DNA of 64,000 nucleotides from Desulfonatronospira thiodismutans ASO3-1 (GCF_000174435.1 NZ_ACJN02000002.1:558001-622000); one strand, 5' to 3'. Positions 45,644 to 54,132 are shown, counted from the first letter of the stretch. Program-made: numbers and translations. The notes: a model not told the origin generated them from the letters alone.

Positions 45644-46666
45644 TCATTTATCTATCTGGGTGGACGATCCTGGCGCAAGATCCTTTTTTTTAAGTTTTTC
45701 AATCAGAGTGGTCCTCTTGATGCCCAGGACCTCGGCAGCCTGGTTCTTCACCCATTCAGAATTTTCCAGGGCCTCCAGAAGCAGCCTGTCCTCGATATTC
45801 TCCAGAAAATCCTTGAGATCCAGACCGCTTTCCTGCATATCTTTCAGGCTGGGCCACTTAAAACCATCCCCTTGGTCCGGCCTGAACTCCGGTTCTATTC
45901 CCCCGGCCTGGAGCACTTTCTCCGGCAGATCTGCAGGCTTTATTTCATTGTTGTCACACAGAATACTCATGCGCTCCATGAAATTTTCCAGTTCCCGCAC
46001 ATTGCCCGGCCAGGGATAGTTGAGCAGCAGATCCCTTGCCCCGGAGGAAATGCCCAGGGGCTTGCTTCCGCGGCTGTATTTGTCCAGAAAGTGTTCAGCC
46101 AGAAGCAGGACATCGTCGCCCCGCCTGCGCAGGGGAGGCAGTTCTATGGGAATCACGTTCAAACGGTAGAACAGGTCCTCTCGAAAACACCCGGATTTTA
46201 CCTCTTCCTCCAGATTCCTGTTGGTGGCGGCTATCACACGAACGTCAGCCTTGATGCTTTTGGAACCGCCTACCCTTTCAAACTCCTTTTCCTGCAGAAA
46301 ACGCAATATCTTGACCTGCAGGCTCATATCCAGTTCGCCTATTTCGTCCAGGAAAAGAGTCCCGCCTTCTGCCATTTCAAAACGTCCCGCCCTTGAGCGC
46401 ACTGCATGCGTGAATGCCCCCTTTTCATGCCCGAAAAGCTCGGACTCCAGAAGCTCCTTGGGAATAGCCCCGCAATTAACCGGAACCATGGGTTTATCCC
46501 GGCGCTGACTATTCCTGTGCAGGGCGCGTACCAATAACTCCTTGCCTGTGCCCGACTCCCCGGCAACCAGAACCGTTGTCTCAGTAGGCGCAACCTTGGC
46601 CAGCATATTAAACACATCCCTCAACACCCTGCTCTTCCCGATAATATCTGAAGTATCAACGCTCAT
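45644..46666 (-). CDS. Sigma-54-dependent transcriptional activator without receiver
   Basis: A 340-residue AAA+ activator. Walker A is GESGTGKE, Walker B GTLFLDEIGE, and the arginine-finger region FREDLFYRLNVIPIELPPLRRR is standard. A C-terminal Fis-type helix-turn-helix (NQAAEVLGIKRTTLIEKLKK) binds DNA. There is no receiver or sensor domain, as in FleQ/FlrA-like proteins reduced to their core. The sigma-54 contact loop reads GAFTHA instead of the usual GAFTGA. ATG 46666 is chosen, with GAGG upstream; ATG 46705 is possible. The downstream TPR gene is a likely neighbour in function. Confidence 0.92.
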   Translation of the reverse strand: MSVDTSDIIGKSRVLRDVFNMLAKVAPTETTVLVAGESGTGKELLVRALHRNSQRRDKPMVPVNCGAIPKELLESELFGHEKGAFTHAVRSRAGRFEMAEGGTLFLDEIGELDMSLQVKILRFLQEKEFERVGGSKSIKADVRVIAATNRNLEEEVKSGCFREDLFYRLNVIPIELPPLRRRGDDVLLLAEHFLDKYSRGSKPLGISSGARDLLLNYPWPGNVRELENFMERMSILCDNNEIKPADLPEKVLQAGGIEPEFRPDQGDGFKWPSLKDMQESGLDLKDFLENIEDRLLLEALENSEWVKNQAAEVLGIKRTTLIEKLKKKDLAPGSSTQIDK

Positions 46667-46908
46667 GGCAACCCTCGCGATTCTATTTTTACCCTGTACT
46701 GTCAAAACTATGACGGAAAGTCAATACATATTGGCATGGAAATTAAAAAACTGTATTTTTTAGAGCTTCCTGCCTACAATGGATAAACGCGGTCGGCACA
46801 GGCAGTCCGGCCGGCTTGAATCCAACGTCTGGATGCTTTTTTGTTTCCTGTACGCCGTATCCCGGCTACCAAAGGCGTCAGTTCAGCCAGGAAATCCAGA
46901 CCGCAAAG

Positions 46909-47634
46909 ATGAGCAGTTCCATGCAGAGAAGTAAGCATAATACCGTTTTTCTTGACACGAGTTGTGTGCAGGCGGTTTTTCAATCCAGGGAAAAACGCTT
47001 CACCGTCCATGGACTTATAAACGGCGCTGCTGTTGCCGCACACACCAACAACTCCGGTTCCATGATGGGCCTTTTGCGGCCGGGCCGGGATATCCTGCTC
47101 TCCCCTGCAGCAAATCCGGCCCGCAAGCTGCCCTACACGCTGGAAATGGTGCACACTGGCCAATTCTGGGTGGGGGTCAATACACACACTCCCAACCGTA
47201 TGCTCAGGCTGGCCTGGCAGAACAGCCTGATCCCTGAACTCAAGGGCTTTGAACATTTCCGCTCCGAAGCCGTGATCGGGGACAGCCGTCTGGATGCAGT
47301 CCTGCACGGAACCGGTGGGCGACTGTGGATTGAAGCCAAGAATGTGACTCTCATGGAGGAAGAAAAGGCATATTTTCCGGATGCGGTGAGCAAGAGAGCA
47401 TCAAAGCACATGCAGGAGCTTATGCTCATGGCTGAGGCGGGTTATCAGACAGCCTGTTTTTACTTAGTGCAAAGGCCCGATTGCCGCTGCTTCGGCCCGG
47501 CCGACTTTATCGACCCGGAGTTTGCGGATGTTTTTAGACAGGCAGTCCGGCAGGGCCTTATGGTCCTGGCCTACGATACAATAATCGACCCGGAGGGAAT
47601 CACCCTCTACAGGCCATTGCCTCTGAAATTTTGA
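46909..47634 (+). CDS. sfsA: SfsA family protein
   Basis: About 241 residues. The fold combines an OB-like N-terminus (KRFTVHGLINGAAVAAHTNNSG) with a nuclease-like domain bearing SRLDAVL...LWIEAKNVTL and EKAYFPDAVSKRASKHMQEL, as in E. coli SfsA. The E. coli gene was found as a stimulator of sugar fermentation; its molecular role (nucleic acid binding or a PD-(D/E)XK-like nuclease) is not settled. The usual HCPNTG motif reads HTNNSG. The start is uncertain; ATG 46909 or 46921 fits the family alignment better than the open frame from 46816. Confidence 0.88.
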   Translation: MSSSMQRSKHNTVFLDTSCVQAVFQSREKRFTVHGLINGAAVAAHTNNSGSMMGLLRPGRDILLSPAANPARKLPYTLEMVHTGQFWVGVNTHTPNRMLRLAWQNSLIPELKGFEHFRSEAVIGDSRLDAVLHGTGGRLWIEAKNVTLMEEEKAYFPDAVSKRASKHMQELMLMAEAGYQTACFYLVQRPDCRCFGPADFIDPEFADVFRQAVRQGLMVLAYDTIIDPEGITLYRPLPLKF

Positions 47635-47940
47635 TGTGATTTTTTTACTGATTTGGTTCTAATTCTAGATTGCTATCAAAATGATTTTAATCAGCGTAGA
47701 TCAGTTTACCCCGTGAAATCTCTTATTATTTCACTGGGGCGAGATCAGCGGCTAACATCTTTCTTCTTCATGCAACTGATAACATCAAAGGCAAAGAATC
47801 TTGGCCGCTGATTGCGCAGATCTCCGCAGATAAGAAAAGCATTGCCAAAGGGTTTGTAGTGATAAACATTAAGATCATCTTGAGTACAAATTGTAATAAG
47901 CAGCTTTCGATTTGAAACCAGCCAGACAGGAAAAGGGCAC
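47635..47940. other. Intergenic region with family C hairpin
   Basis: Apart from the hairpin at 47709-47739, the stretch contains GATCAGCGGC and CCGCTGATTGCGCAGATC near 47741-47825, which form an imperfect inverted repeat around an AT-rich centre. No gene is supported. Confidence 0.5.
47709..47739. repeat. Family C hairpin, copy 4
   Basis: CCCCGTGAAAT pairs with ATTTCAC-T-GGGG around the 8-base loop CTCTTATT. The stem matches copies 1 and 3; the loop is shorter. Confidence 0.65.
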
Positions 47941-47971
47941 AAAAAAAGCTTCGATCAATAAGAATCGAAGC
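47941..47971 (-). terminator. Rho-independent terminator after tRNA-Leu(CAG)
   Basis: On the minus strand GCTTCGAT (47964-47971) pairs with ATCGAAGC (47948-47955) and is followed by seven T. Confidence 0.93.
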
Positions 47972-47988
47972 CTTGATTATTATAAGGA

Positions 47989-48075
47989 TGGTGCCGAGGG
48001 GGAGACTCGAACTCCCACGGGGTGTTCCCCACTAGACCCTGAACCTAGCGTGTCTACCAATTCCACCACCTCGGC
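47989..48075 (-). tRNA. tRNA-Leu (anticodon CAG)
   Basis: Read on the minus strand, the acceptor GCCGAGG pairs with CCTCGGC and CCA is encoded. The anticodon stem CTAGG/TCTAG encloses TTCAGGG, giving anticodon CAG. A long variable arm and the T-arm GAGTTCGAGTC are present. The first 24 bases are nearly the same as in tRNA-Leu(GAG) at 21904. Confidence 0.97.
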
Positions 48076-48087
48076 ATGTCTTTTTGA

Positions 48088-48116
48088 AATATAATTTATT
48101 CCCCCTCCTTTGACAA
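48088..48116 (-). promoter_or_regulatory. Promoter of tRNA-Leu(CAG)
   Basis: On the minus strand TTGTCA (48111-48116) and TATATT (48088-48093) are separated by exactly 17 bases. The -10 element ends 12 bases before the tRNA 5' end. Confidence 0.75.
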
Positions 48117-48326
48117 CCCCCTTTTTCATGGAATTTTTCAAAAGAAGTAAAAAGCAGGGCCGGCCGCATCTTGACTGCCGTTTTAAAAGATTTCACCATG
48201 CAGACAGGCTGGATTAGTTTTCATCCGGAAACGGTTCTTTTCCCTAAAGAAAACAAACAGCTTCAACATCCGGAAAGAAAGACTTTCCGGATGGAAGCAA
48301 ATTAAAGCATAAAGGAGCTGTCCCGC

Positions 48327-50135
48327 TTGCAGATAAAAAAACAGGCCTCGAACATCATATCAGACCTTGGGCGCTGCTTCCGGCCCCTTTTTATATATCA
48401 CATTTTTTTCAGCATTCTGGCTGTCATGCTGCTGGCACCCGCCTCGGCCTGGATCACTACCAAAGTCCTGACAACCACCGGCCACCCCATGATCAGCCAC
48501 CAGGAGATGCTGGATTTTTTCCTGTCCCCTGCAGGACTGGCCTGGGTGCTGGCCGGGGGCACTCTGACAGTGCTTATAGTCTTCATACACCATGCCGGGA
48601 TGATCTACATCTCCTCCAGGTCCTGCAGCGGTCGCTACCGCCTGGCATCCTCGGCCCTTGTCCGGGTGGGGCGCAATCTGCCCTCACTATTGGCCCTGGC
48701 ACTCATCCAGGTGGCGGCACACCTGCTCATTGCGGCCCCATTCATAATCGTCATGGGCCTGGCCTGGCTCATTTTGCTGGGGGACTATGACCCGTACTTC
48801 CTTATCTCCCAGAAGCCGCCCATTTTCTGGATATATTGCGCTGTATGTACTCCAGTAGCCCTTGGCATGCTTGTCTGCAACGGCATTCTTTATCTTCGCT
48901 GGTTCATGGCCCTGCCAATAGTTCTGCTGGAAGGAGCCGGCCCCTGGAATGCCTTGCGGCGAAGCTCCGGACTGGCCAGGGGCTGGATCAAACCTGTGGC
49001 GGTTCTTGTGCTTGGCCTGGCCCTTTTGATTTTGACCCTGCCAGGCATTATAGCTGTCCTTTTTGATACTCTGGGCGGGCTCTTCCTGGGGCTTCTGCCG
49101 GAAAATTTCACTGTTCTGGTGCCTGCAGTACTCTTTTTCACCAGCTTTTACATCGTCCTGGCCGTAATGCTCAGTTTTGCCGGCACAGCGGCCAACAGCC
49201 TGCTCGTATTCAACGTCTACAAAGATACAACCGGTTTTGAACCTTTCCGGGAAAGCGTCTTTGCTCCGAGACGAAGCAGAATACTGGCCTGGAGCGCTGA
49301 ACTCGTCCTCCTGGTATTTGCACTGGTCCAGGCCGGCTTCATAGTGCACTCTTTTTTCGATTTCCAGGACCACGTCTACATAAGCGCCCACAGGGGCAGC
49401 TCCATGCTGGCCCCGGAAAACACCATCCCGGCCATTGAAAGGGCAATTGTGGACGGTGCGGATTATGTGGAAATTGATGTCCGCCTTACTGCTGACAAAG
49501 TGCCCGTACTTCTGCACGACCGTGATTTACGCCGGGTGGCGGGCAAACCGGTCCCTATCTGGGAGCTGGACCTCAAAGAAGTACAGCGCCTGGACGCCGG
49601 CTCCTGGTTTCATCCCAGGTTTGCAGGGGTGGGCATCCCCACCCTGGAGGAAGTCATCGAGGTAGTGGGGGACCGGGCCAGAATCTACCTGGAAATAAAG
49701 CCCAGCCGGCACACCCCGGATCTGACCCGTATCGTGGTGGAGCTTTTGCAGGAAAAGGACTACGTAGACCAGGTCCTTCTGGGGGCAATGGATCCCGAGG
49801 TCCTGAAAGAAGCCAGAAATCTCGAGCCTGAGCTTAGAACTTCCCTTTTTGTACATACAGCCATTGGCGAGCCGGATCGCAGCCTCCTGGACGCCCTGGG
49901 TCTGCGCGCGGCCATTACCACGGTGGAGGATATCCAGAGGGCCCACCGGCACGGCCATGAACTGCACGTCTGGACAGTGAACGACAGGCGGGAGATGTCC
50001 AGGTTCATAGACATGGGCGTGGACAATATCATTACCGACCGACCAGAGGTCCTGGCCGAACTGCTCCGGGAGCGGGCAGAACTGTCCAATGCCGAACTTC
50101 TTCTGGTGAAGCTGCGCCACTGGCTCAGGGACTAA
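48327..50135 (+). CDS. Membrane-anchored glycerophosphodiester phosphodiesterase
   Basis: A 602-residue protein. Residues 1-335 form a domain with about 7-8 membrane segments, as in GDPD-linked membrane domains of YhdW/GdpP-unrelated phosphodiesterases. Residues about 345-590 are the GDPD TIM barrel. Active-site residues are visible: AHRGSS (His), APENT (Glu), VEIDVRLTADKVPVLLHD (Glu, Asp, His) and YLEIKP. It likely hydrolyses glycerophosphodiesters released from phospholipids. It starts with TTG at 48327, nine bases after AAAGGAG. Confidence 0.93.
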   Translation: MQIKKQASNIISDLGRCFRPLFIYHIFFSILAVMLLAPASAWITTKVLTTTGHPMISHQEMLDFFLSPAGLAWVLAGGTLTVLIVFIHHAGMIYISSRSCSGRYRLASSALVRVGRNLPSLLALALIQVAAHLLIAAPFIIVMGLAWLILLGDYDPYFLISQKPPIFWIYCAVCTPVALGMLVCNGILYLRWFMALPIVLLEGAGPWNALRRSSGLARGWIKPVAVLVLGLALLILTLPGIIAVLFDTLGGLFLGLLPENFTVLVPAVLFFTSFYIVLAVMLSFAGTAANSLLVFNVYKDTTGFEPFRESVFAPRRSRILAWSAELVLLVFALVQAGFIVHSFFDFQDHVYISAHRGSSMLAPENTIPAIERAIVDGADYVEIDVRLTADKVPVLLHDRDLRRVAGKPVPIWELDLKEVQRLDAGSWFHPRFAGVGIPTLEEVIEVVGDRARIYLEIKPSRHTPDLTRIVVELLQEKDYVDQVLLGAMDPEVLKEARNLEPELRTSLFVHTAIGEPDRSLLDALGLRAAITTVEDIQRAHRHGHELHVWTVNDRREMSRFIDMGVDNIITDRPEVLAELLRERAELSNAELLLVKLRHWLRD

Positions 50136-50776
50136 AACCGGTTTTTTTGCATCAGGACCACGTTGGGGACAGGTATCTCGCAGCTCCAGCCGAACATCCC
50201 GGCCAGGAGGTGAAATGTCTGCGGCTGGTAAAAGACCACATGGGTGGGGTCCCGGCGGTAATGCCACTGCCCGAAATCATGTCCGGGCAGAAAAAAACAG
50301 GTCATGATCCCCAGCCATCCGCCGGGGCAGAGCATTTTATCCAGGCGGACAAATTCCTCATAAGGGCGGTGAAAATGCTCGACCACCTCGCTGCAGGTGA
50401 TAAAGCTGTATTTCTGCTCCAGGACTATTTTGTCCGGGTAAAAAAATGGGTCGTAAAGCTCCACGCGGTGCCCGGCTTTTTTGAGTATCACGGACAGGGC
50501 CGGTCCGGGGCCGCACCCGTAGTCCAGACCAAGGCTCCGGCCGGGAATCTTCTGCAGCAGGGGACTTGCCAGCCTGTTCAAAAAATTCCTGTAACCGGCA
50601 TCGACCGGGTAATTGTTGTGCTCCTGGTAGCGCTTTAATTCCTCGTGCGCATCCGGCAGCTTTTTTTCATCAAGCAGGACCGCCTGACAACTGGAACAGC
50701 TCCAGTATACAAGATCTTCCTGCCGATAAAAAAAGTCCAGTTCTTTTCCAAGGCAGACCCGGCAATGAGTACCCAT
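50132..50776 (-). CDS. Class I SAM methyltransferase with N-terminal Cys pairs
   Basis: A 214-residue protein. The N-terminal 35 residues carry CRVC and CSSC, a likely zinc knuckle. A Methyltransf_23-type domain follows: LGLDYGCGPGPAL is motif I, VELYDPFF motif II, FITCSEVVEHFHRP and MLCPGGWLGIMTCF later motifs. Such small zinc-plus-methyltransferase proteins often modify small molecules or ribosomal parts; the substrate is unknown. The start at 50776 is chosen because sequence upstream in frame overlaps the divergent kinase-like gene. Its end overlaps the GDPD gene by 4 bases, tail to tail. Confidence 0.85.
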   Translation of the reverse strand: MGTHCRVCLGKELDFFYRQEDLVYWSCSSCQAVLLDEKKLPDAHEELKRYQEHNNYPVDAGYRNFLNRLASPLLQKIPGRSLGLDYGCGPGPALSVILKKAGHRVELYDPFFYPDKIVLEQKYSFITCSEVVEHFHRPYEEFVRLDKMLCPGGWLGIMTCFFLPGHDFGQWHYRRDPTHVVFYQPQTFHLLAGMFGWSCEIPVPNVVLMQKNRF

Positions 50777-50838
50777 TTGACTTTGCTCCCCGTTTCTGTG
50801 ACCAGTACCTGAAATTGCTACCAGGAAAATATACACAT

Positions 50839-51486
50839 ATGCCTGACCCACAAAAACACGACATGCACGGCCGGCATGACTCAGGATTTCTACCCTTAAG
50901 GCGCGAACTGATGCGCAAGTCCCTGCATGTTCTGGCACTTGTAATTCCGGCCGCCATGCTCCTGCTGGGCAAGCCGCCTTCTATAGTGATATTCGGAGGC
51001 CTTGCTTTTCTGGGTATTGTACTTGATATAATCAGGGCCGGCAAAGCCCCCTTGAACTACTGGATTGTGAATTTTTTCGGCTCTCTTATGCGCCCCAGGG
51101 AAAAAGAACTGCCGCAGGGCAGGGTGGTTGTCAACGGTGCAACCTGGGCCATGCTCTCGGCCTTTCTTCTGGTCCTCTTTTTTCCCGTACAGGTGGCGGC
51201 ATTCGCCTTTACCATATTCATGCTGGGAGACGCTGCCGCCGCCCTGGCCGGACGCCGTATGGGCCGCATCCGCCTGGGCAAAAGCCCCAAGACTCTGGAA
51301 GGATCCCTGGCCTTTCTGGCGACCGCCCTGCTCATCTCACTGGTGTTTCCGGGAATATACTTCTGGCATGGCGCAGCTTCTTCCCTGGCCGCCTGCATTG
51401 CTGAAGCCGCACCACTTCCCCTGGACGACAACCTGCGGGTCCCCCTGGTTGCGGCCCTGACAATGCTGGCTGTACAGCATTTGTAA
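50839..51486 (+). CDS. Dolichol kinase / phosphatidate cytidylyltransferase-like protein
   Basis: A 215-residue inner-membrane protein with about six segments. RRELMRKSLHVLALVIP, then NGATWAMLSAFLLVLFFP, MLGDAAAALAGRRMGRIRLGKSPKTLEGSLAF and a final hydrophobic part match the CTP-dependent dolichol/phytol/diacylglycerol kinase branch. It probably phosphorylates a lipid alcohol with CTP; the substrate cannot be read from the sequence. The frame is open upstream to 50566, but that part covers the divergent methyltransferase gene; ATG 50839 gives the family N-terminus. Confidence 0.86.
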   Translation: MPDPQKHDMHGRHDSGFLPLRRELMRKSLHVLALVIPAAMLLLGKPPSIVIFGGLAFLGIVLDIIRAGKAPLNYWIVNFFGSLMRPREKELPQGRVVVNGATWAMLSAFLLVLFFPVQVAAFAFTIFMLGDAAAALAGRRMGRIRLGKSPKTLEGSLAFLATALLISLVFPGIYFWHGAASSLAACIAEAAPLPLDDNLRVPLVAALTMLAVQHL

Positions 51487-51698
51487 ACAACACCCCGCTC
51501 TGTAATCACCTGGTCCGCCGGTATCTGTTCAGCGCTTTTAAGTAAAGCAGGGTATCAGGCATCCCCGTACTTATTTTTCTCAAGGATGATTGACATGTTA
51601 AAAAATAAATGCACGGAGATCAACTTCCCATGCCAACAACCAAAGCAAAAAAGATACATCCGCCGAAATTTTAACCAGGAAACTTCTCCTGTTCAAGC

Positions 51699-51728
51699 TT
51701 GCATTTGAAAGCTCATTAAGGTTATAAT
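51699..51728 (+). promoter_or_regulatory. Promoter of the L,D-transpeptidase / lipoprotein pair
   Basis: TTGCAT (51699-51704) and a perfect TATAAT (51723-51728) are separated by 18 bases. It lies 33 bases before the ATG at 51762. The rest of the gap from 51487 shows no gene. Confidence 0.65.
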
Positions 51729-51761
51729 TATTTCAAAGCTGAATTTTTCACAGAGCTTTCT

Positions 51762-52817
51762 ATGACTTTGGGGCTTTATTTTCTGCAATATTTAATATGC
51801 ACGGCGTCAGCAATGAAAATTTTCTTGTGGCTGATGATCTTGCTTGTAGCGGGGTCAGGCTTTAATATTAACCAGGATGGTGTGTATGGCGCTGCGTATC
51901 CATACAGACCGCTGGATCAATCCGGCGGGCAATCCAGTCTTTCCCCTGTAATAGGGTTCATGCAGTCTCACAGAATAGAACAGGGAGAAACTCTGCTGGA
52001 TATTGCCAGAAAATACGGCCTGGGTTATAATGAAATTTCCCTGAAGCATCCAGAACTGGATCCCTGGGTGCCGGAGGAAGGCCTGAAAATCGATATTCCC
52101 ACCACATGGATTCTTCCTCCCACCAGGCATGGGGAAATCGTGATCAACCTTCCAGAAATGCGCCTATACCGGTTTTACAGGGATATCGACATGGTCAGAA
52201 CTTACCCGGTGGGCATAGGCCGGGATGGATTTGAGACTCCGCCCGGGGATGCCAGGGTACAAAAACGAGTTGAAGACCCCTCCTGGACAGTGCCGCCTTC
52301 TGCCAGGGAGGGCTTTAGCAGAGTGGTGGTTCCGCCGGGACCGGACAACCCCCTGGGTGGGTACTGGATAGGACTTTCCAGGGACAGCCTGGGCATCCAC
52401 GGGACCAACTTTCCCTGGGGGGTGGGACGAAAGGTCAGCCGGGGATGCATCCGATTGTATCCGGAACATATCCAGCAGTTTTTTTACGATGTTGAGGCTG
52501 GGGCAAAGGTGGAGATCATTTATGAACCGGTCAAGTTGGGCCTTAGAGGAGGTGATATCTTTCTGGAGGTGCACCCCGATGTATACGGCAAAATAGCGGA
52601 TATGCATTCCCATGTCTGGGATCTGCTTCAGGCCAGCGGACTCGCCCCCTGGGTGGATCTGAGCGAGGCGGGACGGGTGCTCGAGGAAAAAAAGGGGGTG
52701 CCTGCAGTTGTTACCAACAGCGATATGCCGGGCTTTATTCCTGGTGATGAATGGTGTTTAATACTTTCTTCAACAATACAGATAAAAGGAGGTTGTATAT
52801 GTTCAGAAAATTTTTGA
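51762..52817 (+). CDS. L,D-transpeptidase (YkuD domain, LysM-like front)
   Basis: A 351-residue protein (334 if ATG 51813 is used, which gives a cleaner signal peptide). Residues about 68-112 resemble a LysM peptidoglycan-binding motif (HRIEQGETLLDIARKYGL). Residues about 124-255 form the YkuD catalytic domain with GIHGTN and KVSRGCIRL, which hold the His and catalytic Cys. E. coli relatives ErfK, YbiS and YcfS link Braun lipoprotein to peptidoglycan; YnhG makes 3-3 cross-links. The overlap with a Lpp-like gene points to the first role. The C-terminal tail after 300 is not family-like. Confidence 0.92.
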   Translation: MTLGLYFLQYLICTASAMKIFLWLMILLVAGSGFNINQDGVYGAAYPYRPLDQSGGQSSLSPVIGFMQSHRIEQGETLLDIARKYGLGYNEISLKHPELDPWVPEEGLKIDIPTTWILPPTRHGEIVINLPEMRLYRFYRDIDMVRTYPVGIGRDGFETPPGDARVQKRVEDPSWTVPPSAREGFSRVVVPPGPDNPLGGYWIGLSRDSLGIHGTNFPWGVGRKVSRGCIRLYPEHIQQFFYDVEAGAKVEIIYEPVKLGLRGGDIFLEVHPDVYGKIADMHSHVWDLLQASGLAPWVDLSEAGRVLEEKKGVPAVVTNSDMPGFIPGDEWCLILSSTIQIKGGCICSENF

Positions 52818-53131
52818 TCCCGCTTTTTTGTATGCTTTGTCTCGTTGGTCTGACCTTTATGGGCGGTTGCGCAACCAAGAGTCAGCTGGAAGAAGTCAGG
52901 ACACAGGCCGAGCAGGCCGAAACCAGGGCGGATGAGGCTCACACCCGGGCGGACGAAGCCTGGAACAAGGCTGATGAGGCAGAGGTGAAAGCCGGAGAGG
53001 CTGTTGGAATTGCCGAGGAGTGCTGCAAGGACCTTGATGCCATGCTCCAGGAAGTAAAGGACGCGGCGGAAAGGGCTGAACAGGCAGCTGAAAAATCCGA
53101 GAGGATTTTTGACAAGATGCTGCAAAAATAA
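52799..53131 (+). CDS. Braun-type (Lpp/OprI-like) outer-membrane lipoprotein
   Basis: A 110-residue protein. A lipoprotein signal ends in the lipobox MGGC. The mature part is a single helix with heptads rich in Ala, Glu and Arg (repeated RADEAxxxADEAxxKA units), as in Lpp and OprI. The last residue is Lys, the position that L,D-transpeptidases join to peptidoglycan in E. coli Lpp. AAAGGAGG lies 6 bases before ATG 52799. The start overlaps the end of the L,D-transpeptidase gene by 19 bases. It is a probable covalent tether between outer membrane and wall. Confidence 0.9.
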   Translation: MFRKFLIPLFCMLCLVGLTFMGGCATKSQLEEVRTQAEQAETRADEAHTRADEAWNKADEAEVKAGEAVGIAEECCKDLDAMLQEVKDAAERAEQAAEKSERIFDKMLQK

Positions 53132-53139
53132 ACCGGAAC

Positions 53140-53170
53140 ACCTGCCGGCATCTCCTGGGTGCCGGCAGGT
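53140..53170 (+). terminator. Hairpin after the lipoprotein gene
   Basis: ACCTGCCGGCA pairs perfectly with TGCCGGCAGGT across 9 bases, 8 bases after the stop codon. There is no T-run, so it may stabilise the abundant lipoprotein transcript instead of, or as well as, ending it. Confidence 0.65.
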
Positions 53171-53266
53171 TGCTGAGACCATGTTCTCAACCTGCCTCAC
53201 ATTTGACAATCCCGGCCCGGGTTATTTCCTGCCCGTTGAGTAAGCATGCTTACAAACAGACATTAT

Positions 53267-53327
53267 CACTACAGCGAAACTTATGACTTTAGACAGGTTG
53301 AAAAATTTTATAAGTTTCGCTGTAGTG
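53267..53327. repeat. Family A element, internally deleted copy (61 bp)
   Basis: The terminal repeats CACTACAGCGAAACTTAT (53267-53284) and its complement (53310-53327) are perfect. Only 25 bases separate them, and these match, reversed, the left inner flank of the copy at 14714. The GGGGACAGTCCCC core is missing. 53328-53574 shows no gene. Confidence 0.88.
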
Positions 53328-53574
53328 TTATGCTGCAGCATGAAATAAGCAGTACAATTAATGTTGACATTGTAAATCATACAGCATAATTATAAAATAA
53401 AAAATGGTTTGAAAGTGTAGGTGACAAAATAATTTTTCAAGCCCGGGTCATCCATGGAACACTTCGTTTTTTTAAGGCAGGGCATCCAGGACAGAACACT
53501 TTTACTTATGAAAGCCTTGCTGCTACACCCCCTTAAAATGAACCGGGGCTTGCCGTCTTGCTTGTGCATGGACA

Positions 53575-54132
53575 ATGTCCTGGCCTCAGGAAATGGAAAA
53601 ACTTGATGCTGCAGCGGGGGATAAGCCTGCCGGGAGCTGGTCCGGTCAAGCCATGCACGGGACAGACGGCAGCAGAATCAAAGAGTTATTAAGTCAAGTC
53701 AAAATGCCGAATCCCATTTTTCAACTTTTTGCAGGTGCATCATGGGAGGGGATGCCGGAGCTTGTGCCGTTTGAAGATTCTGACCGCTGGAAACGGCTGA
53801 AAAACCACGTTGTTACATACCTGGAAAGAAACCTTGAGGAACTGACGAGCCTTGAAGACCTTTCCACGTTTCATGCCTTTGAAAAATTATCAGCGTTTAG
53901 ATCCTCCAATCTGCTCAATTTTTCTGAACCTGTCCCCGATGCATACACATGCGTGGATACTTCCAGGAGATACTGCGAAAATCCCGGGGGTTCCTGTCAG
54001 AGATTCTTCCTGAAGTCTTACTGCAAAAAACATCACCGTCCGGAGCATAAAACCCCTGGAACACCCTGTCTGCACGGATATTTTACAGCTGCTGACAGGT
54101 TGGACATCATAACCCGGCGCACAGACTTGTAA
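53575..54132 (+). CDS. Unrecognised Cys-rich protein, possibly a remnant
   Basis: A 185-residue frame of unknown family. The middle (IFQLFAGASWEGMPELVPF, ERNLEELTSLEDLSTFHAFEKL) has protein-like composition and predicted helices. The end carries five cysteines (CVDTSRRYC, GSC, SYCKKHH, TPC) that could bind a metal. No clear ribosome binding site or conserved neighbour supports it, and the surrounding DNA is element-rich. It may be a real accessory gene or a decayed one. Confidence 0.4.
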   Translation: MSWPQEMEKLDAAAGDKPAGSWSGQAMHGTDGSRIKELLSQVKMPNPIFQLFAGASWEGMPELVPFEDSDRWKRLKNHVVTYLERNLEELTSLEDLSTFHAFEKLSAFRSSNLLNFSEPVPDAYTCVDTSRRYCENPGGSCQRFFLKSYCKKHHRPEHKTPGTPCLHGYFTAADRLDIITRRTDL

